Shown one piece after another: positions 51,282 to 61,959 of a stretch of 64,000 bases of DNA; positions within the stretch are counted from its first letter, which is position 1; each line of letters starts with the position of its first letter. A program made the position numbers and the translations under genes. The notes beneath the pieces are model-generated. The model saw nothing but the letters and a program-made list of their open reading frames with translations, was not told where the DNA came from and did no database searches. Source of the stretch: Pyronema omphalodes (lineage: Eukaryota; Ascomycota; Pezizomycetes; Pezizales; Pyronemataceae); the NCBI GenBank assembly GCA_024516155.1, contig JAJJXM010000036.1:1-64000 (forward strand), written 5' to 3'.

Positions 51282-52266
51282 GTTTCGGCGCGGAGGAGTA
51301 CCAGGTCGTCCAGTCTTGGATGTATTGATCGTGAATCTGTCGGCGTATCCAGGACAGGGAGACCGGTAGCGAAGAGGGGGGAGTTAGGGTGGTTGCAGTT
51401 TTGGCGAGGAGGTCGGCTTGGTCATTTCCGGGTATATCGGTATGTCCTGGGACCCAATGTAAGGTGACGGATGTGTCTTTGGAACGGAGGGAGGAGGCGA
51501 TGTCGTGTATAGCGCGGGCGAGCTCTTGGCCCGGACCATATGTTGTGCGGGAGGCGCGGAGGATGGCCGCCTGGTTGTCTGTAAAGACGTGTATCCGGCG
51601 GCGTCGGAGGTGGTTGTGGGAGATGATTTTGTGGCACATCTCGAGGCAGTCGTGAATTGCTCGTAGCTCGGCGTCGAACACTTCCGTGGTCGTGCCCATG
51701 GGGATGGATTCGTTGACTTGACGGGGGAAACCTGAGGTGATGCAGTATCCGGCGCCTGTTTTTCCTTCGAGTTGGGAGCCGTCTGTATAGGCGATAATGT
51801 TGGTTTTGTCGTCACTCAGGTCGCGGATCAGCGAGAGGTGTTCGACGGCGGCTTCGGGTTTGGGGAGGGAGGATATCTTTATCCGTAGGGGTGAGCTTAT
51901 CCACGGGGTGGGATTTGGGTGTGCCGTGTCCTCGATTTCCTCGTCTGGTAATATCCACTGACCGACGGAGCGGAGCATGCGAACGAGGCGCGAGGGGGCT
52001 TTCTGGGTGGTGTTCCAGGGGTAGTCATATTCGGACGGGTCACATATGGAGGTGGGGAAGTGGTTGGGCACGGGGTAGGAGGAAGGGCAGCGTCTAACTA
52101 CGGGGCGGGAAGGGGGGAGGGAGAGGAGGCGGAGAGCGTATTTGCGGCTGCGGCGTTGAAGGCGAACTGCGACGGGGGGTATGGCGGCTTCGTTGTGTAG
52201 GGCCACTATGGGGGTCGATGTGAATGCGTTTAGTATGCGGCGTAGGGCGGAGTTTTGTTGCGTTTG
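51282..52266 (-). pseudogene. T6 ORF2, middle piece: RNase H
   Basis: It spans QQNSALRRILNAFTSTPIVA, YTDGSQLEGKTGAGY, FDAELRAIHDCLE, FTDNQAAI and GNDQADLLA to WYSSAPKLKTY. It is open throughout. The long frame that appears to run from 50983 to 52701 joins unrelated P6 and T7 sequence to it and is not a real protein. Confidence 0.85.
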
Positions 52267-52985
52267 TTTGTTTGTTTGTTTGTTTGTTCTCTCATTACTT
52301 GTTTGCAACCCGAAGGTTATGACAAGGGACAGATAAATACAAAAGAGAAGAAGAAAGAAATGTAAAAGCAAAAACCCAGTCTCCACCTCTACCAGTCTCC
52401 TCCTCTTGATCGTTGTGGTTGTGGGGTCTGTCCCCACTGTTACTACGGGGGTTTCTTGTCCAAGCGCGTCTGATGTTCCAAGTGCCCTGCTTGCACAGAG
52501 GCCGCCTCGCCGGGCTCCTCCCTTTCCTCCTCCCTTCCCCGTCCCATGTTTAGCCATTTTACCGCCTTTGTTTGCTCCGCGTACAAAAGAAAAAGAAAAC
52601 TCCCGTCGTCCTCCTCTGCCCCTTCCCCGCGCCCCTCTCTCTCCTTTCGCAACTCCTCGCACTCCTCCCTCCCTTCGAACATAAGAAAAACATTGTCGCA
52701 CCCAAACAAAGGAAAGTACAAAAGAAACTCGTCTGCCCTCTCTCGCCTGCCGTCCCCGTCATCTCCCTTCCCGTGCACCATTCCACCATCCGTGCCCTTC
52801 TCACCCGCCGTACCATAAAACAACTCCAACCCGTAAGACAAACAATTGAAAGACAAAGAAAAGAAAACTCAAAACACCCGAACCCCAAGCAGACCCAAGC
52901 AACGACCCCAGCCCGATCCCGTCACCGCGTGCCCGTTCCCTTTCTCTCCGCCTATCCCTCTTCTACCTTCCCCTTTTGCTTGTCC

Positions 52986-53023
<38 letters not shown>

Positions 53024-53098
53024 ATCAGAGATCCTAAGTAAGAAAGCACTGCAAAATCAGCGCGCGCGAAAGTTCCTAAGGTACTGCGGTCAGTGTAG
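52267..53098 (-). other. T7 3' untranslated region
   Basis: No gene. Same content and order as T2 6806-7655, including the internal A-run and purine-rich tract. Confidence 0.65.
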
Positions 53099-56000
53099 TC
53101 AGCGGTAGGGGTCTATCCCCTTCTGCGAGGCTTCTCTAGCCGGGAGTGTGCCCAGGTCGAGGGTAGCAACCTTGGTTGCAGAGATAAATGTGGAAAGAGC
53201 CTTGGTGCCGGAGGGGGTGTCCAGAATGGTGTTTAAGTTGATCCGGGAGTGTTGTCTGAGTTTGAGGTCCTTCCTGAGTGTGGAGCGAGCGGCCTGGAAT
53301 TCGGGGCAGCTCAGGAGGAGGTGTCGAGGCGTCTGCGGTGGGTGGATTGGGCAGCTGCAGCTGCGGGAGGGGTATGCGTCGGATGGAGGGTGGGCCAAGC
53401 AGTTGAGGAAGTACCCGTGGCCGGTGCGAAGACCCAGGATTGCAGTTGATATCCAGCGGGGGTTTTCGGTGTACGCAGTGTCCATTGTGCGGCGGTGTGT
53501 GGCGGTGTACGTGCGCGGTCGGGGGGAAGAGGTGAACCAGGTAGCCCAGTCTTCGGTGTACCTCTCTCGAGCGCGGCGGCGCAGCCAAGTGAGGGATATC
53601 GGTATTCGTCCGCGTGGCGGTACTGTTGTCGCCTGTCGGGCCAGTTCGTCGGCGGCTTCGTTTCCGGGGACGCTAGTGTGTCCTGGGACCCAGTGGATGG
53701 TAATTGAGGTACCGTAAGCGTGAAGGTCGTGAGCGGTGTTGTGGATGGCCCAGGCGAGCTCCTGGCCGGGGCCTCGACGGAGGTGAGAGGCTCGATGTAT
53801 CGCGGCCTGGTTGTCGGTAAAAACGTGGATGTGTTTGTCGTATAGGTCGTTGCGTCGAATATGTGTCAGGCATGTCCAGAGTCCTTCGTGGATGGCCATA
53901 ACTTCCGCGTCGAAGACTTCTGTTCTGTCGCCCATGGGCACTATGGAGTCGACAGGTCGTGGCAGCCCGTGGGGGATGGTGTATCCTGCGCCTGTTATGC
54001 CGTCAAGTTGAGAGCCGTCCGTGTACAGTAGGATAGTATCCGATCGTTGGCGAAGGGCGTGGAGGAGGAGGAGGTGGTCGTCGGCAGCTACAGCCTTCGG
54101 GGAGGAGGAGATGTCGATCGTTAATGTAGGGGCGAGGTCGTCGTCGGGGATGTTTTGGGAGGTGTCCTCGATTTCGGCGTTTGGTTGGACCCACGGGGAG
54201 AGGGTGCTGATGACGTGCAGGAGGCGGGACGGGGCTTGTCCTGGGACGTGCCATGGGTGGTCGTACTCGGTGTCCGGGTTGATGGAGGCATCCTCGATAC
54301 TCGGGGCGGGAAACGAGACGGGGCAGCGTGTGATGATAGGATGTGAAGCGGGTAGAGTGAGGGTGCGCAGGGCGTATTTCCGCTGGCGGTTGTCAAGACG
54401 TATTGTGACGGGGGGGAGTGCGGATTCATTGTGGAGGGCCAGGATCGGAGTAGAGGTGAAAGCGTTGAGAATCCTGCGGAGGGCGGTGTTCTGTTGATTC
54501 TGGAGGGTGCGGGCAAGGTCTTTTTGTTGGTTCCACCATATCTCTGCGCCGTAGTCTGCTCTCGACTGGACACACGCCTGGTAGATTAGTCTTGTAGCAG
54601 CGGGGGACAGACCTGTTTCGTACCGTGCTAACCTACACAGTGCGTTCAGAGTTCTTTGCGCGGCGGTTACTCGTCTAGCTACATGTTTTCTAAAGTTAAG
54701 TTTCCTATCTAAATACAGGCCTATCCACCTCACAACATCCTTCTCTCCTCCTTGTGTTCCCGGTGTGATAACTGTACCGTTTGGTAACTTAACTTTTTCC
54801 TCCTCAGTGATGCTATCGGTGCGTGCCCAGTGGAAATGCAGGAGCTCTGACTTGGCATCGTCAAATGCAACGGCGTTTGCGTCGGCCCACCGAAAGGCTG
54901 TTGTCGTGATGTTCTCAAGTGCGCGGGCGTTCGCTTTTCTGGTGCGTCCCTGGACGACGATCGCTACGTCGTCAATGTAGCTAGGTGTCCAGGCGTACGG
55001 GTGTACCTGTGCTAGTTCGTCGAATAATGGGCGGAGGTATAATAAGAAAAGTATGGGGGATGCAGGGGAACCTTGTGGGATGCCTGTTTGCACTGGGTGT
55101 TGCGTGTCAGTTCGCCCATCGAACGCTAGAGCGATCGTGCGATCTGCGAGGAAAGACTGGCACCACGATACTACTGGTCGCGGGCACCCAAGCTGTCGTA
55201 ATGTTTGTTGGAGGCGGTCAGCAGAGACGTTGTCGAACGCTCCACGAACATCGAGGAAGAGGGCAGAGGTTAGCATTCCGTGAGATTTCCCAATCTCGAC
55301 GTCGTGCACCAGCGCCATCGCCGCGTCAATTGCTGATCTCTGCCGGCGTCCACCTATTTGGTCTCTATGTAGTAAGTCGTGAGAGTCTGCCATCGTGCCT
55401 AGGCGAGTGGCCATTAGTTTTTGAGGGTCTTCCCAAGGCAGTTTAGGAGCGCAATCGGACGGTATGCCTTTGGATTGCTGTAATCCGGCTTGTTGGGTTT
55501 GGCGATAATGACTGTGGTGGCCTGGCGCCAGCATCGCGGATGGTAGCCTACCGTCCCTAATGTGGCGTAGAGGTTGTTCATGTGTTCGGGGATGGCAAGG
55601 TATGCTTGGCGTAGGCAGGCGAATGTGAGCCCATCGGGTCCGGGCGCCTTCTTCGGCGAGGAGGAGAATATCGCTGTTTCTACCTCTGTCGGTGTAAAGG
55701 TTGTCCACTGCAACTCGCGGCGCGGGGGGAGGACGGACGGAGGCGGTGGTGGCGGCGGCGGGGGGAAACAACTTTTGGAAGGCCTCTACCTTTGCGTCGA
55801 AGGAGCTGCAGATTGTTTCTTGGCCGTTTATCATTGCGCGGAGGTTTGGTGTTAGCTGAGCACGCCGAGGGTTGGTGTACCTAAACGCCTGCCACACATC
55901 GGGTCCTTCGGCTTGGGAAAGATATTCCTTCCACTTTGCATCTTTCGCCGTTCGAATGGTCCTGTGGTATTCGTTTCGGTGTTGTTTGTAGTTTAGGTGG

Positions 56001-57034
56001 GATCTATCGTCACGTTTGCGTTTCCACTCACGTCTTGCTTTGGTCATCTTTTTCCTTGCCTCGGTGACTTCTGCGGTCCACCATCTTTTCGATTGCGGGG
56101 TCACTTGTAGTACGGGGGTGGACGTAGTTGCGGCATTAAGGATGGCATCACGTATTGACTCCGCCCACGCATCGAGGTTGTCTGTGGTAGGGTGGTTGCG
56201 GTATTGTGTCCATGATGGTGTGAGGGCTAAGCACGAGGCACGGAGGGTTTCGGCGAAGAGCTCCCAATCCGTCTTTTTCCAGTTCAGTCGGTTTGTTGGG
56301 GGGGTTGTTTCAGCGTCTGGGTGGGTTGTGTGCACTTCGAAACGTATGACTTCATGGTCAGATCCCGTAGCGTTGTCGTCGTCAATTGCCCAGTTGATTG
56401 TTTCCTCTGCCATGTGGGGCGATGCTAGGGTCAGGTCGAGGACGGAAGAACTGCGGCCTTGGTTGTAGTAGTAGGTGGGAATGTCAGGGACGGACACGAG
56501 GGTCCAGTCTCGTTGTTCGATGAGGTCAACTATTTCGGTTGCGCGGGTGGGGGAACGTGTGGAGGAGTTCCACAGGGCATGGTGAGCGTTGAGGTCACCT
56601 GTGATGATGCACCTGCGGGGGAGGGGGAGGGGGGTGAGGGCTCTCGGGATGGTATAAATATTGCTTTCGGGGTGTTTTTCGTTGTATATATTAAAAAGAA
56701 AGAAAGAAGGAATTAAGTCAGTGCCTACCTCAAGGACCTGGAGGTCAGGATCCGCGCATATATCGGTGCGTTGAGAAACCCTGAGGTATGGGTTTGTCCT
56801 GGTCACATAGGCGGCTGTTCTGTTGGTGGTTCTATCTCCACGCGGTGGCAAGACCAGTGTGAAAGATGGGTGTGTGGTGGCGTATGTTATGTCGGTTATG
56901 TGAATTTCTTGTATTAGGATTATGTCGGCTGTGTTGTGTGCGCTATTCAGCAGCGCATCGAGTGCTGATCGTTGTCGGTTCACGTTGTGGGAGACGATCC
57001 GTATGGTTGCTGCCAGTCTGTTGTAGCTAGACAT
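53099..57034 (-). pseudogene. T7 ORF2: open over 1311 codons but with two compensating frameshifts
   Basis: The endonuclease is intact, including SHNVNRQ, QE, GDLNAHH and SDHEVI. A one-base gain in the G-run 55760-55765 and a one-base loss near 55424 put about 113 codons out of frame, so the RT N-terminal part (normally KAPGPDGLTF to AYRPIALLNCLGK) is replaced by unrelated residues. RT motif A, GIPQGSPASP and YIDD are back in frame. RNase H is intact and keeps GPGQELA, which T2 lacks. A further one-base gain near 53161 changes the last ~20 residues. The long open frame would mislead automatic annotation; RT function is doubtful. Confidence 0.88.
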
Positions 57035-58737
57035 GGGCGTTCATCTCAGTGTCTCTGTCGGCTGGGTTGGGTGGGGCGGCGGCGGGGTTTTGTGACGCTG
57101 TCCAGGCTTCTTTGAATATGCGGATGCGTACGGGGCACTGCTTGCTGAAGCCTGGGTGGTCGAGGTCGGGGAGGTTGGCGTCCGCGCAGTTTTTGCAATG
57201 GTATCTAGTGTGCTCACAACTCTTACCTTTGCTTTGGGGGCAGTCGTTGCAGGCGTGGTCGTCCGTGGGGTGGTTCTGGCCGCAGATGCCGCAGGTGGGG
57301 CCTTGCGGTCCAGTGCAGTTGGTGTAGTGGTGGCCAAGGAGCAAGCAGCGCCGACACTGGTCGGTCCGTCGGGCAGAGTGGTACTCGGTGACTCTTCGGG
57401 GCTCGAAGAGTACCATGACTCGTTTGCGCTTCAGGAGTGCGAGCTCTTCGGCGGTACGTACCGCAATAACCACACTGGACGCTTCCTTGCCCACACGTTT
57501 CTCCGCGGTCGTCATATATCGGGGGGGTTGCGCCAGGGTGACATGTCCGTTGCTGCGTTCGATCTCCTCTTGGAGGAGGCGCATTCCGTCGGGGGAGTCG
57601 GGGTATTGGCTCGTGGGGATTCCATGAACTGCGAGCTTATACCACCGCTCGTTCAGGCGGGGTGCGGCGATGGAGGTGTTGACCTGTTGCGTCGCTGTGT
57701 GTATGGTCCCTAGGTTCTTGGTCAGCTCGGATTCAGTGGTGCCGTCTGTCATGGTCACGATGAGGTTTCCTGATGAGGCTTGTCTGATCGTGGCGACAGC
57801 CATGTGAGGCGGCGCCTGCGTCTGGGTGAGTGCAGCGTTGATCGCCCTTCCCAGTTGGGCTTTGGTATTGACGTCGATTTCCGCAGGGTGTGGGATGGGT
57901 ATCATGATGGACTGGGGGGGGGGTGCGTTGGCGTCGGGGGTGCGGTTTTGCGGGGGGGTTGCTTTTGGGGGCGTGGGCGGGGAAGGATTGGTCAGCGACG
58001 GTTGTGCCGGAGGTCCACGGCTGGTGAGTGGTCGTGGGGGGGTTGTGGCGGCGAGTAGTGGTGGAGGTCGGTATAGCGATGTTGTGGTGGCGAAGGGCGT
58101 TTTCCAGGAGTCGGCATCGTTCTTTCCAGTATTGGAGGTCGTCGGGGGGTGAGTTGGCGGTGGTCGTTTGTTCGGGGTGGGGTTGACGTTGGGGCTGTGT
58201 CGGAGGGGGCGGGCTGGGTTTTGTGATTTTGTCGAGTCTTTTGTTGATGGTGTCGATGGAATGGACAATAGGTCGGAGCGCGTCGTTGGTGTTTTTCGAA
58301 ATCATAGCGGCGATGGCTGAGAGGAGGTTGTTGTCGGGCTGAGGCTGGGGGTTGGGGTTGACGTCGGAAGCAGTTATTGCGTGCTGGCTGTCGTTGAGGT
58401 TTAGGTCAGAGTCGGATTCGGAGTCGGTGTCGGGGCAGCTGTCGGTGTCCATAGCGGTCGGCATTGTTTCGACGGGGGTCCCATCGAGGTTCACGTGGGT
58501 GTTTGTTTTCGGTCGGGTAACATTTTTGCGGAGGAGGTCGAGGTCACGTCTAGAGGCGGATTTTTTGGTGGGGGGTTTGGTGACTTTTCCGGAGACGGTC
58601 GTTGATTTCTTAGAGGTCGCGATGGCGGAGGAGCCAGCGTGCGGGGCGTTGACTCGGGAAAGCTCGTCGGGGCTAAAAATATTCTCGGGTACCTGCATAC
58701 GCGAGGGCGTGCCGGGGATGGGTGCGTTAGCGTCCAT
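57027..58737 (-). pseudogene. T7 ORF1: gag-like protein with one frameshift
   Basis: It starts MDANAPIPGTPSRMQVPENI with the acidic and Pro-rich parts of T2 ORF1. The frame breaks at the G-run 57914-57923 (ten G; T2 has five G then C), and the C-terminal part (HPAEIDVNTKAQLGRAINAA to the zinc cluster CRRCLLLGHHYTNC, CGICGQNHPTDDHAC) is in another frame. Overlaps ORF2 by ATGTCTAG. Confidence 0.87.
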
Positions 58738-58766
58738 CGCTTAACCGGTGGTACGGTAAGCGATGG
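58734..58766 (-). promoter_or_regulatory. Start-codon hairpin of T7 ORF1
   Basis: Identical stem and loop to 13257-13289, with the ORF1 ATG in the 3' arm. Confidence 0.6.
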
Positions 58767-59172
58767 CGAAGAGTCACGTGAGGAGGCTCTTGCTAAGCGA
58801 GCACGAAAATTTTTCGCGAGGAAAGGGGTCCGGAGGGGGGGAAATTTGCGGTATCACCACAACCAGTGCTGCTGGTGGGGGGGGGAATTTGGGGGGGGGG
58901 GGGGGATTTCGGTATGCCGAAACCGAAAATAAGGTCGGTTTGATGATTGGGGGGCGGGTGGTGGAGCGGCGTTGATGAAAGTGCCCGGAATCCGGCCCGG
59001 AGGTCCCAGAATCGCGTTTTTCCGCTGAATCTCAACGGTAAACGGTAGCTGGGTTCCGAAAGTCGAGATTCGGGGTAATTCCGAGGTAAGAAATCGATTG
59101 CCGATTCGAAAATCGGGGAAATTGTTGTTGTTGTCGCAAATGCAGGGGGGGTTCAGCGGTTGCTGTGTGGTC
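58767..59172 (-). other. T7 5' leader
   Basis: A-family leader. It includes two long C-runs (G at about 58878-58909 on the plus strand) and the terminal CACACAGCAACCGC. No gene. Confidence 0.65.
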
Positions 59173-61723
59173 AGTTTTGTTGCGTTTGTAGTGTGCTGGC
59201 CAGTCCTTTTTGTCCATTCCACCAGATCTCAGAGCCAAAATCCGACCTAGAGGTTACACACGCTTGATAAAGTGTACGGGTCGCTGAGGGGGACAGACCT
59301 GTTTCGTGACGTACCAAACTTCGGAGGGCGTTGAGGGACCTAGCGGCGGCCGTCAGTCTTATTTTTACATGTTGGGAGAAGGAAAGTTTGCGATCAAAAT
59401 GTATGCCAATCCACCGGACCACGTCCTTGCTGCCTCCTTCACTCCCAGGGGTGACTATGGTGCCGTTAGGTAAGCGCACGTTTGTTGCTTCGCTGTGTTC
59501 ATCGATTCGCGACTTATGGAAGTGCAGCATCTCCGATTTGGAATCGTCGAATGCTACCGCATTTGTCTGCGCCCAGTTGAATGCGGTGCGAGCGGCTGCT
59601 TCCAGGGCGCGCGCATTTTGTTCTCTCGTTCGTCCATGGGCCACCAAGGCAACGTCGTCTATATAGCTAGGGGTCCACAGGGTCGGGTGTTCGGATTGTA
59701 AGGCGTCAAAGAGGGGGCGAAGGTATATGAGGAAGAGTATTGGCGACGCGGGGGATCCCTGGGGAATGCCGGTTTGAATTGGTCGCTGTGAATCTGTTCT
59801 GCCGTCAAATGATAGGGCGGTTGTGCGGTCACTTAAGAATGAGGAACACCACGATATTACCGCCTGTGGGCAGCCGAGTGAGTGCATAGTTGCCAGTAAT
59901 CTGGCGGAGGAGACGTTATCGAAAGCTCCTCGTACATCTAAAAATAGGGCAGACGTCACGAAGCGATTTCCCGCGTTAACTTCTACCTCATGCGTCAGTG
60001 CCATCGCGGCATCAATTGCCGAGCGTTTTGGGCGCCCGCCAATCTGGTCCTTATGCAGGATGTCGTGCGACTCCGCCATAAGGCTGAGCCGGGTCGCCAT
60101 GAGTTTTTCTAGCACCTTGCCCAAGCAGTTGAGTAAGGCGATCGGGCGGTATGCCTTTATGGCGCTATAGTCCGGTTTGTTTGGTTTAGGTATCACCACC
60201 GTCGTGGCCTCTCGCCAGCTCCGCGGATGATATCCTTTCGTTCCTAAGGTTGAGTACAGGGCGTTGAAAACTTTGGGGACTGCATCGTACGCCTTCCTAA
60301 GGCACGCGAACGTGATGGAGTCCGGGCCGCGGGCTTTCTTGGGGGAGGATGTTGTGATAGCGGTACGAATTTCTTCGGGGGTGAATGTTTTCCAGGGGAG
60401 TTGGGGGTTGGGTCGTGAGGTGCGTGTGGGGGGGGCAGCTGGGGGGGGAGGGAATAATGCTTGAAAGGCCTCTACCTTACTGTCGAAGTCGACGCATACC
60501 TTCTCCATTCCTCCTACCTGTGTCTTGATCGGTGGTGTCAATTGAGCGCGGCGCGGGTTTGTATATCGGAAGGCCGCCCATATGTCTGGTCCTTCCACCG
60601 CGGCTAAGTATTCCTTCCACATGGAGTCCTTTGCATGTCGGACTTTCCTGTAGTGGGCGTTTCGAGACTGTTTGTATTCGGCGAGGTGTTGGGGAAGGCG
60701 GGTCTGTTTCCATCTCCTCCTGGCCCGGGTCATGTCTTTACGTGTCAGGCGTACCTCCTCCGTCCACCATCTCTTCGACCGCGGGGTTGGGGTGAGGGTA
60801 GGTGTTGATATCGCGGCGGCGGTTTGGATAGAGTCGCGAAGGAGGGCAGCCCATTCGTCGAGGTTCTCGGCGGAGGGGTTGGCTCGGAGGTGGGACCACC
60901 GGGGGTAGGAAGCTTCGGTGAGACGTTGCAATTCTTCGGTGAAGGTCTCCCTGTCCGTCTTGCGCCAGTTTAGTCGTGTAGTGTCGCCGGCGGTGTTGTG
61001 GTGGTCTGGGTGTAAGGAGTTGATTTGGAAACGGATCACCTCGTGGTCCGATCCCGTGGCAATGCCGTCGTCAATGGCCCAAGAAGAAATTTCCCTTGCC
61101 ATCGCCGGGGCTGCCAGAGTCAGGTCGAGGACCGAAGAGCCCGATCCGTCTCGACAGTGGTAAGTAGGAACGTCCGGGACGTTTACCAGTTGCGAGTGAT
61201 GGTCTTCCATCAGTTCCACCAGCACGTCTGCTCTCGCTGGTGTGCATGCGTGGGAGTTCCACAGAGGGTGATGGGCATTGAGGTCCCCTGTGATCACGCA
61301 ACGGTGGGGGAGAGTGAGGGGGGTAAGGGAGCGGGGGACGGTATATAATTTTGTTTGGGGGTCTTTTTCATTATAGATATTTAAGAGGTAAAAGGAGGGA
61401 ATGAGTGTGGTGCTGACCTCGAGTACCTGGAGGTCAGGATCTCCGCTGACGTCCGGTCTTGGTGTGACTCGAACATGTGGGTTGAGGCGAGAGATATATG
61501 CAGCAGTGCGATTGACTTTGTGGTGGCTGCGGGGGGGAAGTAACAAAAGGAAATCTGGATGTGTGATTGCGTACCGGGGATCTTTAACGTTAATCTCTTG
61601 TACCAGCAATATGTCTATTTTGGATCCTGCTGAGTTCAGCAGTGTTGTTAGTGCGGTGGCGCTGCGATTCGTGTTATGTGACACGATGCGAAGGGTCGCC
61701 GCTGATGAGTCGTATCTATTCAT
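59173..61723 (-). pseudogene. T6 ORF2, N-terminal piece: endonuclease and RT
   Basis: 850 open codons from ATG 61723: SHNTNRSA, LVQEIN, GDLNAHHPLWNS, SDHEVI, KARGPDSITFACLRKAYDA, FLDVRGAFDNVSSARL, GIPQGSPASP, YIDDVALVAH, to TLQTQQN, where T7 begins. It continues in frame at 52266 and 49962. So, before P6 and T7 arrived, T6 ORF2 had no visible break, unlike T4. ORF2 start overlap ATGAATAG. Confidence 0.9.
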
Positions 61724-61939
61724 CAGCGGTCATGGTGGTGTCGGCGATGGGGTTTATTTCGGCGGGGATGGCGTCTAGGGGTGTTGTCTCCGGGCGAGTC
61801 TTCTGCCAGGCTTCCCTGACGACGTTCACTTTGACGGGGCAGCGGGTGCTGTATGCGGCGTGGTGGACGTCTGTGAGGCCAGCGGCGACACAATTGGCAC
61901 ACTTGTAGAGGGTGTGTTGACATTTGCGGCCCTGGATTG
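61716..61939 (-). pseudogene. T6 ORF1, C-terminal remnant
   Basis: Only IQGRKCQHTLYKCANCVAAG to NPIADTTMTADE remains, the last part of the zinc cluster and the tail. Homology to T4 ends at 61939, followed by about 20 unexplained bases. Confidence 0.82.
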
Positions 61940-61959
61940 ACAACAGACTGGGGGAAACT

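Larger units (their letters stand above)
52267..59172 (-). mobile_element. T7: full-length LINE, subfamily A-II, about 6.9 kb
   Basis: Leader from 59172, ORF1 (57027-58737), ORF2 (53099-57034), 3' region with a 30-nt A-run (T 52989-53018), hairpin AACC-TTCG-GGTT at 52307-52318 and (CAAA)n tail. Perfect 16-bp duplication AGTTTTGTTGCGTTTG at 52251-52266 and 59173-59188; the unoccupied site is in T4 at 41073-41088. The 3' region matches T2 very closely. The copy is complete but both ORFs carry frameshifts. Confidence 0.92.
48693..61939 (-). mobile_element. T6: 5'-truncated family-B LINE, split by P6 and T7
   Basis: Own sequence: 48693-49962, 51269-52266 and 59173-61939. Tail (TAAA)n at 48693-48718, hairpin AACC-TTAC-GGTT (minus strand) at 48735-48746. 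A-run (T 49468-49482) at the ORF2 stop. It ends at 61939 within the ORF1 zinc cluster, so leader and most of ORF1 are lost. The insertions that split it have clean duplications of 13 bp (P6) and 16 bp (T7). Confidence 0.87.

Noticed and set aside
50983..52701. A 572-codon frame combining RNase H with other sequence
   Set aside because: It reads from the T7 3' region through T6 ORF2 into the P6 leader; both joins are documented insertion boundaries.
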